Below are positions 1 to 7,577 of a stretch of DNA of 64,000 nucleotides, piece after piece; the stretch's first letter is position 1; each line of letters begins with the position of its first letter. The notes under the pieces were generated by a model that did no database searches, was not told the origin of the DNA, and saw nothing but the letters and a program-made list of their open reading frames with translations. The stretch is from Chryseosolibacter sp964551035 (GTDB taxonomy: Bacteria > Bacteroidota > Bacteroidia > Cytophagales > Cyclobacteriaceae), in contig CAZKBK010000013.1 in the NCBI GenBank assembly GCA_964551035.1, forward strand, positions 47,023 to 111,022, read 5' to 3'. A program made the translations under genes and the position numbers.

Positions 1-714
1 CCGTACCATACGCGGGTCGGCGGTCATCATGCCATCGACATCGGTCCAGATCTCCAGCGCTGCGGCATTGAGTGCCCCTGCAAAGATGGCCGCGGTGTAG
101 TCGGAGCCGCTCCTTCCCAGGGTGGTGGTTTCACCGCTGTCGGACGAACCGATAAAGCCTGTAACGACCTGAGTCTCGCGATGCTGTTCAAAATGGATAC
201 GGATCAGCTTGTTCGTCGTTTCAAAATCGACACGCGCGTGGCCGTATTGATGATCGGTTCGGACCACACTCCGGGCGTCCAAAAAGGCCGCAGCGATGTC
301 GCGATCCTTCATCGCCTCGGAGATGATGTAAGCCGAGAGGCGCTCACCGAAACTCATCACATAATCCAACGTGCGGGGCGTACGCTCCTTTACCAGGAAG
401 ACGCCCTGAAGAACGTCTTCAAGTTCGTTGATGGTGATCTTTACGTTCGCCAGGATACTGCTCTGCCGTTGAATACCGATTAGTTCGCGCACCGCGTCAA
501 GGTGGCGGCGCTGTAAGGTTTCAATCAGGTCGCGATACGAACCTTCGCCGGCGAGCGCGCGTTCGCTTGCGCGGATGAGTTGGTCGGTCACGCCGCCGAA
601 AGCGGAAAACACAATGGCGACATCACCGTCAAGAGCGGATTTTATAATATCGATAACGGCCTTTATTCTTTCCGGCGTCGACACCGATGAGCCCCCAAAT
701 TTCAATATTTTCAT
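1..714 (-). CDS. thrA: Aspartate kinase, N-terminal 238 residues (probably bifunctional ThrA), cut by window edge
   Basis: Phosphorylates aspartate, the first step to threonine, methionine and lysine. The reading frame is open from an ATG at 714 to the left edge with no stop. It begins MKILKFGGSSVSTPERIK, the amino-acid-kinase lysine/glycine motif, and near residues 205-235 carries TTLGRSGSDYTAA followed by EIWTDVDGMMTADPR, the aspartate and ATP binding region. The EIWTDVDG wording is typical of the kinase half of ThrA, and the Thr/Ile-rich leader just upstream also points to a threonine operon. The homoserine dehydrogenase half would lie outside the window, so a monofunctional LysC cannot be excluded. 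Kinase identity is certain; the thrA symbol is inference. Confidence 0.9.
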   Translation of the reverse strand, partial: MKILKFGGSSVSTPERIKAVIDIIKSALDGDVAIVFSAFGGVTDQLIRASERALAGEGSYRDLIETLQRRHLDAVRELIGIQRQSSILANVKITINELEDVLQGVFLVKERTPRTLDYVMSFGERLSAYIISEAMKDRDIAAAFLDARSVVRTDHQYGHARVDFETTNKLIRIHFEQHRETQVVTGFIGSSDSGETTTLGRSGSDYTAAIFAGALNAAALEIWTDVDGMMTADPRMVR

Positions 715-757
715 TTTTCAAAATTGATCGTTTGTACGAAGGTTTGCTGAAGGCACA

Positions 758-778
758 GTCTTTCTCCTGGAGACAGAC
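758..778 (-). promoter_or_regulatory. Candidate leader hairpin between thr leader peptide and thrA
   Basis: On the minus strand GTCTGTCTC and GAGAAAGAC pair with one G-A mismatch around a three-base loop. It lies 39 bases past the leader stop codon and 44 bases before the kinase ATG. It lacks a U-tract, so it is not a standard intrinsic terminator; it could be an attenuator element or chance. Confidence 0.3.
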
Positions 779-817
779 ACACAGGTGCACAGGGGTTGGG
801 AATTATACGCGCACGGG

Positions 818-925
818 TTACCCCGTAATGGTGGTGATGGTGGTAGGTGTATGGATTGAAACACAGGGCGAGGAAATGACATTCCCGTGCATTGAGCGAG
901 AAGAAAAGTTTGGCCCTGTATTCAT
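818..925 (-). CDS. thrL: Threonine/isoleucine-rich leader peptide (ThrL-like) upstream of thrA
   Basis: A 35-codon ORF (ATG at 925, or an in-frame ATG at 892 giving 24 residues) ends 103 bases before the aspartate kinase start. Its last codons read Pro-Thr-Thr-Ile-Thr-Thr-Ile-Thr-Gly-stop, with the Thr/Ile run at 824-844. This is the arrangement of the enterobacterial thr operon leader, where ribosome stalling at Thr and Ile codons controls attenuation. A short inverted repeat (ACGGG/CCCGT) brackets the stop codon. I do not see a textbook GC hairpin plus U-tract before the kinase start, so the downstream mechanism is unclear. The ORF is below usual gene-finder size and would normally be missed. 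Confidence 0.72.
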   Translation of the reverse strand: MNTGPNFSSRSMHGNVISSPCVSIHTPTTITTITG

Positions 926-1056
926 AGCGGAATCGAAATAATGAAATGCGTGAGTTGTTTGCAAAGGATTTTTTCTGATTTTTGTGCGAACTAACATTTA
1001 GTAGCTGATCGCAATCGTTGGCGTTCGTCAGTGACTGCAACCACGCCTGAGATATT

Positions 1057-1587
1057 ATGCAACGGAAAAAATTCCCACGCGAATCGTTTGTAAGCATGAC
1101 CGAACTGGTGCTGCCGAACGACACGAATACGCTGAACAACCTGATGGGCGGCCGGCTGATGCATTGGATGGATATTGTTTCCGCGATATCAGCACAAAAA
1201 CATTGCAATAACATCGTTGTCACTGCCTCGGTCGACAATATTTCTTTTCGCCATCCGATTCTCCTCGGCAACGTGGTGACCCTCCGCGCCCGCGTGACCC
1301 GCGCGTTCAATACGTCCGTAGAAGTGCGCATCGACGTTGATGCGGAGGACATTCCCTCGGGGAAGAAAATTGACAGCAACAGCGCGTACTTTACCTTCGT
1401 AGCCGTCGATGCTGAGGGCAAACCGGTACGTGTTCCCGAAGTTGAACCGGAAACGGCCGACGAAAAGGCCTTGTACGATGGCGCTCTCCGAAGGCGTCAG
1501 CTTCGACTCATCCTCGGCGGTCGGATGAATCCCCAGGATGCGAATGAACTGAAATCCCTTTTCGACATCAAAAACACACAAGCGTGA
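1057..1587 (+). CDS. Acyl-CoA thioesterase (hotdog fold, YciA/BACH type)
   Basis: Hydrolyses acyl-CoA thioesters to free acid and CoA in the cytoplasm. The 176-residue protein is one hotdog domain (about residues 10-130) with the family pattern N-x-L-x-N-L-x-G-G at the start of the central helix (NTLNNLMGGRLMHWMD) followed by A..SVDNISFRHPI and a conserved strand ending in YFTFVAVD. A charged C-terminal helix of about 45 residues follows, as in other acyl-CoA thioesterases of this type. The stop codon overlaps the GTG start of the next gene (GTGA), suggesting translational coupling. Substrate chain length cannot be read from the sequence. Confidence 0.88.
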   Translation: MQRKKFPRESFVSMTELVLPNDTNTLNNLMGGRLMHWMDIVSAISAQKHCNNIVVTASVDNISFRHPILLGNVVTLRARVTRAFNTSVEVRIDVDAEDIPSGKKIDSNSAYFTFVAVDAEGKPVRVPEVEPETADEKALYDGALRRRQLRLILGGRMNPQDANELKSLFDIKNTQA

Positions 1588-1964
1588 GCGGGACAGCAGC
1601 ACCCTTTATTTTTCAGGAGGACTTGTACGCCATTCCCGGCAGCTTTATGGTGATCCTGCGCCAACCCTGGGAAGGCTACTCACCTGACGACAAGGACTTG
1701 CTTCAAAGAATACTCACGAAAATCAAGCAGCCCCCTGCGGCTGTGCGGATCATTTCAGGTCCGAAGTTCACCCTCGACGAGCTTCAGAAGATGAAGCCTT
1801 CGGCCCTGCTGATCTTTGGGGCGGACGTGGAGGGCGTCAGCCCCTACCAGATCGTGCCAGCGGCACAAGGTTTTTCCGCCATCAGGGCCGACGATCTCCC
1901 GGAACTGGATCAGGAGAGAAAAAAGCGTCTCTGGGTAGGTCTTCGTGAGATGTTCGGCGTATGA
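1584..1964 (+). CDS. Small uncharacterised protein, coupled to the thioesterase; weak resemblance to DNA polymerase III psi
   Basis: A 126-residue soluble protein starting at GTG inside the stop of the thioesterase gene. No signal peptide or membrane segment. The layout is an N-terminal pair of strands (YAIPGSFMVILRQPW), a helix (DLLQRILTKI), then strand-helix-strand ending in LLIFG, and a C-terminal piece D-x-L-P-E-L-x(6)-K-R-L-W-x(2)-L-R-E-M-F. This order and the terminal LW helix recall the psi (HolD) subunit of DNA polymerase III, which links the clamp loader to SSB, but identity is too low for a call by eye. It could equally be a lineage-specific protein of unknown role. Confidence 0.6.
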   Translation: MSGTAAPFIFQEDLYAIPGSFMVILRQPWEGYSPDDKDLLQRILTKIKQPPAAVRIISGPKFTLDELQKMKPSALLIFGADVEGVSPYQIVPAAQGFSAIRADDLPELDQERKKRLWVGLREMFGV

Positions 1965-1997
1965 GCACCCGCCACCGGTCAGAAGGGGGATGGATTG

Positions 1998-2028
1998 TTT
2001 GGCCGTTTTTAGACTTATCCTATCTTTG
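1998..2028 (+). promoter_or_regulatory. Bacteroidota-type promoter for the pyrophosphatase gene
   Basis: TTTG at 1998-2001 and TATCTTTG at 2021-2028 are separated by 19 bases, matching the -33 TTTG / -7 TAnnTTTG arrangement of Bacteroidota primary sigma promoters. Transcription would start near 2034, leaving a 5' leader of about 65 bases before the ATG at 2101. Confidence 0.65.
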
Positions 2029-2100
2029 CGCAAATTTTGAGCCATCCGAACGTGAGGATGGTTTTTTAACGAATATCCAGATCCCAAAATATTCAAGACA

Positions 2101-4287
2101 ATGGACAGCATAGTATATATCATCCCGGCATTGGGTGTGGTAGGCCTGATCGCGATGGCGATCAAATCGGCATGGGTGAACAAGCAGGATGCAGGCGATG
2201 CTAAAATGCAGGAACTCGCGGGCTACATCGCCCGTGGCGCCATGGCCTTCCTAAGGCAGGAATGGAAAGTGCTTGCCTACTTTGCCGTCATCGCAGCCAT
2301 CCTGCTCGGCTGGTCCGGTACGCTGGTGGAAGATTCGCATCCGCTGATCGCCGTGGCCTTCCTGATCGGCGCCGTGCTGTCGGGCGTGGCCGGTTACATC
2401 GGAATGAAGATCGCCACACGCGCGAACGTCCGTACCACACATGCTGCCCGCTCGAGTCTTGCAAAAGCCTTACGGGTGTCGTTTACCGGCGGCTCGGTTA
2501 TGGGCATCGGCGTGGCAGGCCTGGCCGTCCTCGGCCTGGGTGGACTGTTCATCGTTTTCTTTAACATCTTCGTTCCCGAAGGCGCCGCAGCGGTAGGGGT
2601 AGATATGAAGCGCGCCATTGAAGTACTGGCAGGTTTCTCGCTGGGCGCGGAATCGATCGCGCTCTTTGCGCGTGTCGGCGGCGGCATTTATACGAAAGCC
2701 GCGGACGTCGGCGCGGACCTGGTTGGAAAAGTTGAAGCCGGCATTCCCGAAGATGACGTAAGGAATCCGGCCACGATCGCCGATAACGTCGGCGATAACG
2801 TCGGCGACGTTGCCGGCATGGGCGCCGACCTCTTTGGGTCTTACGTGGCGACCATCCTCGCGACCATGGTGTTGGGCCAGGAGATCGATGCCAGCGCAGA
2901 CCGGTTCGGCGGGCTGTCTCCGGTGCTCCTACCCATGCTGATTGCGGGTATGGGCCTGGTATTCTCAATCGTGGGAACATGGTTCGTCAGAATCACCAAA
3001 GAAACAGACAGCGTTCAGCGTGCGCTGAATATCGGTAACTGGTCATCCATCGTGCTTACGGCCATCGCCTCCTACTTTGTGGTCATTTACCTCCTGCCGG
3101 AGACATTAACCCATCGCGGCACCACGTTCACATCGACCGACGTATATATTGCCATCATTATTGGTCTTGTGGTCGGTACGCTGATGAGCATGATCACCGA
3201 ATACTACACGGCCATGGGCAAACGACCGGTGCTCTCTATCGTACAGCGCTCCGGCACAGGGCACGCCACCAACATTATCGGCGGCTTGTCTGTGGGCATG
3301 GAATCGACAGTGCTGCCCATCCTGGTGCTCGCTGCGGGCATTCTCGGATCATTTGAATTTGCCGGCCTCTACGGCGTGGCCATTGCCGCCGCAGGCATGA
3401 TGGCTACCACGGCGATGCAGTTGGCCATCGACGCGTTCGGCCCCATTGCCGACAACGCCGGCGGTATTGCCGAGATGAGCCAGTTACCCGAAGAAGTACG
3501 ACACCGCACCGACAACCTCGACGCAGTGGGAAATACCACGGCGGCTACCGGTAAGGGTTTCGCCATCGCATCGGCGGCATTGACCTCCCTGGCGTTGTTT
3601 GCCGCGTTCGTCGGCGTTTCCGGAATCACCGCCATCGACATTTACAAAGCCCCTGTGCTTGCCGGACTTTTCGTCGGCGGCATGATCCCTTTTATCTTCT
3701 CTTCCCTGGCCATAGCCGCGGTGGGCAAGGCTGCCATGGATATGGTGAACGAAGTACGCCGCCAGTTCCGGGAAATCCCCGGCATCATGGAATACAAGGC
3801 CAAGCCGGAGTATGAAAAATGCGTGGCCATCTCCACAAAAGCGTCCATTCGTGAAATGATCGCACCAGGTGCGCTCGCCCTTCTGGTGCCTGTAATTGTT
3901 GGATTTGCCTTCGGTCCGGAAGTATTGGGCGGACTCCTCGCGGGCGTGACGGTCTCCGGCGTGTTGATGGGCATCTTCCAATCCAACGCGGGCGGTGCCT
4001 GGGACAACGCCAAGAAGTCGTTCGAAAAGGGCGTCAACATCGATGGGCAGATGTATTATAAGAAGTCTGAACCGCACAAGGCATCCGTGACCGGCGACAC
4101 TGTCGGCGACCCTTTCAAGGACACCTCCGGTCCTTCCATGAACATCCTTATCAAACTCACTTCCATTGTGGCTTTGATCATTGCACCCCATATTTCCGAA
4201 GTTGACCACGATAAACCGCAGGATGAGCGAATCGGAAAAGTGACGACAGCATGGCATAGCGATGCTCAGGCAGACGCCGCGGAATAA
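2101..4287 (+). CDS. hppA: Membrane-bound ion-translocating pyrophosphatase (K+-dependent, probably H+-pumping)
   Basis: Couples pyrophosphate hydrolysis to ion pumping across the inner membrane. It has 728 residues with about 16 membrane helices, the usual size. The active-site signature with repeated DNVGDNVGDVAGMGADL lies at about 228-244. Ala481 and Gly484 in the GNTTAATGKG motif mark a K+-dependent enzyme (K+-independent members have Lys and Thr). The ion-gate glutamate is unusual: Gly246 replaces the Glu of Na+ pumps and Ala250 replaces the shifted Glu of common H+ pumps, whereas helix 5 reads GFSLGAE184SIALF where most members have Ser. This matches the minority arrangement I recall from Flavobacterium johnsoniae, which pumps H+. 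Monocistronic, with its own promoter and terminator. Confidence 0.95.
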   Translation: MDSIVYIIPALGVVGLIAMAIKSAWVNKQDAGDAKMQELAGYIARGAMAFLRQEWKVLAYFAVIAAILLGWSGTLVEDSHPLIAVAFLIGAVLSGVAGYIGMKIATRANVRTTHAARSSLAKALRVSFTGGSVMGIGVAGLAVLGLGGLFIVFFNIFVPEGAAAVGVDMKRAIEVLAGFSLGAESIALFARVGGGIYTKAADVGADLVGKVEAGIPEDDVRNPATIADNVGDNVGDVAGMGADLFGSYVATILATMVLGQEIDASADRFGGLSPVLLPMLIAGMGLVFSIVGTWFVRITKETDSVQRALNIGNWSSIVLTAIASYFVVIYLLPETLTHRGTTFTSTDVYIAIIIGLVVGTLMSMITEYYTAMGKRPVLSIVQRSGTGHATNIIGGLSVGMESTVLPILVLAAGILGSFEFAGLYGVAIAAAGMMATTAMQLAIDAFGPIADNAGGIAEMSQLPEEVRHRTDNLDAVGNTTAATGKGFAIASAALTSLALFAAFVGVSGITAIDIYKAPVLAGLFVGGMIPFIFSSLAIAAVGKAAMDMVNEVRRQFREIPGIMEYKAKPEYEKCVAISTKASIREMIAPGALALLVPVIVGFAFGPEVLGGLLAGVTVSGVLMGIFQSNAGGAWDNAKKSFEKGVNIDGQMYYKKSEPHKASVTGDTVGDPFKDTSGPSMNILIKLTSIVALIIAPHISEVDHDKPQDERIGKVTTAWHSDAQADAAE

Positions 4288-4308
4288 CCAAATTTAAAAC
4301 AGCAACAA

Positions 4309-4338
4309 GGCCCCGGATACCGGGGCTTTTTTTATTTT
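4309..4338 (+). terminator. Rho-independent terminator after hppA
   Basis: GCCCCGG, a three-base loop ATA, CCGGGGC, then seven T residues (stem 4310-4326). Strong hairpin with U-tract directly after the pyrophosphatase stop. Confidence 0.9.
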
Positions 4339-4358
4339 TGACCATAAGCCGCGTCTCT

Positions 4359-4781
4359 ATGAAGGTGTTTCTCTGTTTTTTGGTCGCGATGCCCCTCATG
4401 GCAATGGGTCAGTTAGTCACCGGCAAATGGATCACCATTGACGATGAGACGGCGCGCGAAAAGTCCATCGTCGAGATCTATGAAAGGGGCGGCAAATATT
4501 TCGGTAAAGTCGTCAGCATCTTTCCCGGAGAGGGCGTCGATACCGACCCTGTCTGCGACGAATGTTCTGAAGATGACCCGCGCTACAACAAGAAGGTCAT
4601 CGGCATGGAGATCATCAAAGACCTGGAAAGGTCAGGCAGTGAGTACGCCGATGGAACCATTCTTGATCCGGAAATTGGCCGGGTCTACCGCTGCAAGATC
4701 TGGGTCGATGGCGACAAGTTGAACGTAAGGGGCTATTGGGGACCGTTTTTCAGGACGCAGACCTGGAAGCGGGCGCGGTGA
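4359..4781 (+). CDS. DUF2147 family exported protein
   Basis: A 140-residue secreted protein with a signal peptide (MKVFLCFLVAMPLMAMGQ, cleavage after about residue 17) and one DUF2147 beta-barrel-like domain starting at GKWITIDD. It keeps the family's paired cysteines in DPVCDEC and the C-terminal pattern L-x-V-R-G-Y-x-G-x-F-x-R-T-Q-T-W, as in many proteobacterial and Bacteroidota members. The start at 4359 is chosen because a TTG 21 bases upstream would add residues before a perfect signal peptide. Function of the family is unknown; some members bind small ligands or are found near membrane lipid genes. It follows the hppA terminator, so it is probably transcribed separately. Confidence 0.85.
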   Translation: MKVFLCFLVAMPLMAMGQLVTGKWITIDDETAREKSIVEIYERGGKYFGKVVSIFPGEGVDTDPVCDECSEDDPRYNKKVIGMEIIKDLERSGSEYADGTILDPEIGRVYRCKIWVDGDKLNVRGYWGPFFRTQTWKRAR

Positions 4782-4856
4782 ATCCCTGTGAATGCCGTAT
4801 TCTTCCGATAAACAATCATTAAAATGTAATAAACGGGGTTACAAACCCGCGCAAAA

Positions 4857-5420
4857 ATGGTATACAAGGCGAGCTCATCCATGAACGAGAAAGAGATTTT
4901 CGAGCGGATTTGCGGTGGTGACGAAAAAGCTCTCGAGTTCTTGTATAAGAAGTATTACCGGATGATGACCAAACTGGTGATCACCAACAGTGGCACGGAG
5001 GACGAGGCAAGGGATATCTATCAGGAAGCCCTCATTGTCTTCTGGCAGAAAGCCACCTCCGGCAATCTTGTGCTCACCTCTAAGATCAGTACCTACATCT
5101 ACAGCATCTGTCAGAACCTGTGGAGGAAGGAACTTGACCGAAAGAAGAGGCTCTCGAATGAGGAAAAAGACACGGCGGTAGTTCAGGACACTGAAACGGC
5201 AGAAAAGGAAAAGATCATCGCCCAATGCATGGATCAACTGGGCGAAACCTGCAAGAAGGTGCTGATGTACTACTATTTCGAAGAATTGTCGATGCAGGAC
5301 ATCGCGGAAAAACTGGGCTTCGCCAACACGGACACCGCCAAGACGAAGAAGTACAAGTGTAAAAAGAAGCTCGACGAATTGATTAAAGCTCAGTACTCTG
5401 AAAAAGACTTTTTAGATTAA
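4857..5420 (+). CDS. ECF-type RNA polymerase sigma factor
   Basis: A 187-residue group 4 sigma factor. Region 2 (about residues 22-95) contains DEARDIYQEALIVFWQKA and a -10 binding helix with YIYSICQNLWRKELDRK; region 4 (about 125-175) contains the helix-turn-helix around LSMQDIAEKLGFANTDTAKTKKYKCKKKL. An ATG at 4881 (MNEKEIFERIC) is an equally good start and fits better with homologues that begin just before KEIFERI. The next gene, an anti-sigma-like membrane protein, starts 5 bases after the stop, so the two form an operon. Sigma factors of this type in Cytophagales usually answer to the neighbouring membrane protein; the signal here is unknown. Confidence 0.9.
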   Translation: MVYKASSSMNEKEIFERICGGDEKALEFLYKKYYRMMTKLVITNSGTEDEARDIYQEALIVFWQKATSGNLVLTSKISTYIYSICQNLWRKELDRKKRLSNEEKDTAVVQDTETAEKEKIIAQCMDQLGETCKKVLMYYYFEELSMQDIAEKLGFANTDTAKTKKYKCKKKLDELIKAQYSEKDFLD

Positions 5421-5425
5421 GGAAA

Positions 5426-6334
5426 ATGGCAGCAGAACGGGATTTTGAACTACTCGACGATTACCTGTCGAACCGGCTCGACCAGCACGGCAGGTCTGCC
5501 TTTGAGGAGATGCTTACGCGCGATCCCGCATTGCGAAACGAGCTCGACCTTCAAAGAGAATTCATCAACGGCATACGCCGTGCCCGCATAGCGGAGCTGA
5601 AGGCGATGCTGAACAATGTGCCCATCCCTGCCGGGCAAACCGGTGGCTCCACCCTCGGCTCGAAGATCGCCCTCTGGACGGCGATCGCCGGGGCAATTGG
5701 GGTCGGCGCTTACTATTATTTTGACAAGGATACGGGCGAAATAAGGACAGAGCAGACGCCTTCCCGCCCTCAGCCGCGCACGGAATCATCTCCGCCGCAG
5801 CAACCGGCGAACGACCCGGCCCTCGACTCCGGTGCCCGCCAGAAAGGCCAACCCGTAGATCAATCCCCCGTTGTCGCCACGGAGCCGGCTTCCACCGGCG
5901 AGGCTCCAATTGAGAAGCCCGACCCGGTGCCGCCCCGAAACTCCACAGACTCCGCGGAAATACCGCCCAGCGAACCCAAGGTGGAGGCGTTTGACCCTAC
6001 CGGGGAACACGAAGATGACCGTGAACCCGATCGCGAGGAACGCGAGACCGCGGCTCCCGCGGACCGGCCAGGAATTGCCGTCGAAGTTGAGGCCAACCAT
6101 CGAAAGTACGACTTCCACTACCAGTTCCGCGACGGGAAACTCTTCCTCTACGGCCCCTTCGAAAGCGGTCTTTATGAGATCCTGGAATTCTTCAGCGGCG
6201 ACCAGCAAACCGTCTTCCTGTTGTTTGAAGAAAAGTACTATCTCTTAAGCGACGATAAAGGAAAGCTGAAGCCCCTCGAGCCGATCGACGATCCCGCGTT
6301 GATCAAAAAGCTGAAGGAATACCGCAATCGCTAG
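5426..6334 (+). CDS. Single-pass membrane protein, probable anti-sigma factor with Pro/Glu-rich periplasmic linker
   Basis: 302 residues in four parts: an N-terminal cytoplasmic helical region (1-75; YLSNRLDQ...FEEMLTRDP resembles the start of Bacteroidota anti-sigma proteins, without zinc-binding His/Cys), one membrane helix (about 80-99), a low-complexity linker rich in Pro, Glu, Asp and Arg (about 100-215) and a C-terminal globular part (about 220-302) beginning VEVEANHRKYDFHYQF. It sits 5 bases after the sigma factor gene. The inference is that the N-terminus holds the sigma factor and the C-terminal domain senses something in the periplasm; I do not recognise that domain. The linker would let the sensor reach away from the membrane. 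Confidence 0.72.
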   Translation: MAAERDFELLDDYLSNRLDQHGRSAFEEMLTRDPALRNELDLQREFINGIRRARIAELKAMLNNVPIPAGQTGGSTLGSKIALWTAIAGAIGVGAYYYFDKDTGEIRTEQTPSRPQPRTESSPPQQPANDPALDSGARQKGQPVDQSPVVATEPASTGEAPIEKPDPVPPRNSTDSAEIPPSEPKVEAFDPTGEHEDDREPDREERETAAPADRPGIAVEVEANHRKYDFHYQFRDGKLFLYGPFESGLYEILEFFSGDQQTVFLLFEEKYYLLSDDKGKLKPLEPIDDPALIKKLKEYRNR

Positions 6335-6350
6335 ACCCTTGTTCGAGCCC

Positions 6351-6377
6351 TGCCTGCCAATCTCATGCAGGCATTTT
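6351..6377 (+). terminator. Possible weak terminator after the sigma/anti-sigma operon
   Basis: TGCCTGC and GCAGGCA form a 7-bp stem with a nine-base loop, followed by TTTT. It lies 17 bases after the anti-sigma stop and ahead of ftsX. Confidence 0.5.
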
Positions 6378-6443
6378 CCGCCCTTGTCGTCACGCTAACT
6401 GGGCCGCTAGGTTTTTTTTTTTACCTTTACCCGTTCATGGTAA

Positions 6444-7322
6444 ATGGAGAAGCGTAAGAAGAAACTTGGTGGATATCCGGCCGTTGGCGTGGTGACCAGC
6501 ATAACGCTGGCACTTTTTGTCGTCGGCCTGTTCGGCCTGCTGGTCCTTTACTCCCGGCAGCTTGAGCGCGAAGTGCGGCAGGACATCAAAATGGAAGTCT
6601 ACCTGCAGTCGCACCTCACCGAAACACAGCGCTTGCAAATTGAAAATAAGCTCCTCTCCCAGCCATTCACCTATCGGGCAAACGAGAAGGCGGTCGTCTT
6701 TGTGTCGAGAGACGAGGCCGCGGAAAAACTCATTGAGGAGACCGGGGAAGACTTTGTTGCCCTGCTGGGAGAGAATCCGCTTAAAGACGCGTATCTGGTC
6801 TCCATCGACCCGGAGTATCATACGCCGGAACAAATGCAGCAGATCCGGGACGACATCGAAAAGATGAAGGGTGTCTTTCAGGTGTCGTATGTTGAAAGCC
6901 TCATCCGGTCCGTCAATCGCAACGTCATGACCATCGGCCTCATTCTCGGCGGCGTGATTGCCATCCTGCTCGTGGTGGTGGTCCTGCTGATCAACAACAC
7001 CCTGCGTCTCGCGCTGTTCTCGCAGCGGTTCCTGGTCAGGAGCATGCAACTCGTTGGGGCTACTCACTGGTTTATTCAAAAACCCTTTGTCGCCCGGGCC
7101 GTGGGCTACGGCATCCTCGGCGGCATGATCGCCGGTGGCGCGTTATGGCTTCTCGCCGACTACGCCCTTGGCAAGATTCCCGACTTGCAATTACTCCACC
7201 GCACCGACCGCTTTCTGATGCTGCTCGGATTTTTGCTGGTCATCGGGATGACCGTCGCCGTTACCAGCACATACTTTTCAATACGCAAGTATCTTAGGAT
7301 GTCATTGGACGAACTTTACTGA
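6444..7322 (+). CDS. ftsX: Cell division protein FtsX (ABC-type permease)
   Basis: Works with the FtsE ATPase at the divisome to control cell-wall hydrolases. 292 residues with the family layout: one helix near the N-terminus (residues 15-37), an extracytoplasmic domain (about 40-155) and three C-terminal helices (about 160-185, 215-240, 255-280). The stretch VRQDIKMEVYL after the first helix and SLIRSVNRNVMTIGLILGGVIA are FtsX hallmarks. ftsE is not adjacent, as is usual in Bacteroidota. It heads the cluster ftsX-DUF3098-uppP-truB-ribF, an order seen repeatedly in this phylum. An in-frame-irrelevant ATG at 6437 is out of frame and ignored. Confidence 0.93.
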   Translation: MEKRKKKLGGYPAVGVVTSITLALFVVGLFGLLVLYSRQLEREVRQDIKMEVYLQSHLTETQRLQIENKLLSQPFTYRANEKAVVFVSRDEAAEKLIEETGEDFVALLGENPLKDAYLVSIDPEYHTPEQMQQIRDDIEKMKGVFQVSYVESLIRSVNRNVMTIGLILGGVIAILLVVVVLLINNTLRLALFSQRFLVRSMQLVGATHWFIQKPFVARAVGYGILGGMIAGGALWLLADYALGKIPDLQLLHRTDRFLMLLGFLLVIGMTVAVTSTYFSIRKYLRMSLDELY

Positions 7323-7333
7323 ACATACGCACC

Positions 7334-7534
7334 ATGGAAAAACTTCCCTTCGGCAAGAAAAATTATCAACTCATGATCATCGGCATCGTCACCCTCATCA
7401 CGGGATTTACGGTGATGTCGCTCGACACCGAGCAGCACGGGTTCGGTTTTCTCGGGTTGACGTTGGGGCCGATCATTGTGATGGCCGGGTTTATCATCGA
7501 GATCTTCGCGATCTTGCGCAAACCCACCAAATAA
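7334..7534 (+). CDS. DUF3098 small membrane protein
   Basis: A 66-residue protein with two membrane helices (about residues 12-30 and 40-60) separated by a short loop containing DTEQHGFG. The size, the start MEKLPFGKKNYQLMIIGI and the position between ftsX and uppP identify it as DUF3098, a Bacteroidota-specific family of unknown function. The constant pairing with ftsX suggests a link to division or to undecaprenyl phosphate recycling, but that is inference. It starts 11 bases after ftsX. Confidence 0.88.
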   Translation: MEKLPFGKKNYQLMIIGIVTLITGFTVMSLDTEQHGFGFLGLTLGPIIVMAGFIIEIFAILRKPTK

Positions 7535-7577
7535 GCCGCGGCTTACCGGTCCGCACAAAGCGTTTCACCTTTATCAA

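Noticed and set aside
687..941. Plus-strand frame of 84 codons before the thioesterase
   Set aside because: It lies over the thr leader and the kinase start on the other strand and has no coding signal.
711..1421. Minus-strand 236-codon frame over the thioesterase and leader
   Set aside because: Shadow frame of the thioesterase gene; Ser/Arg-rich and without homology-like motifs.
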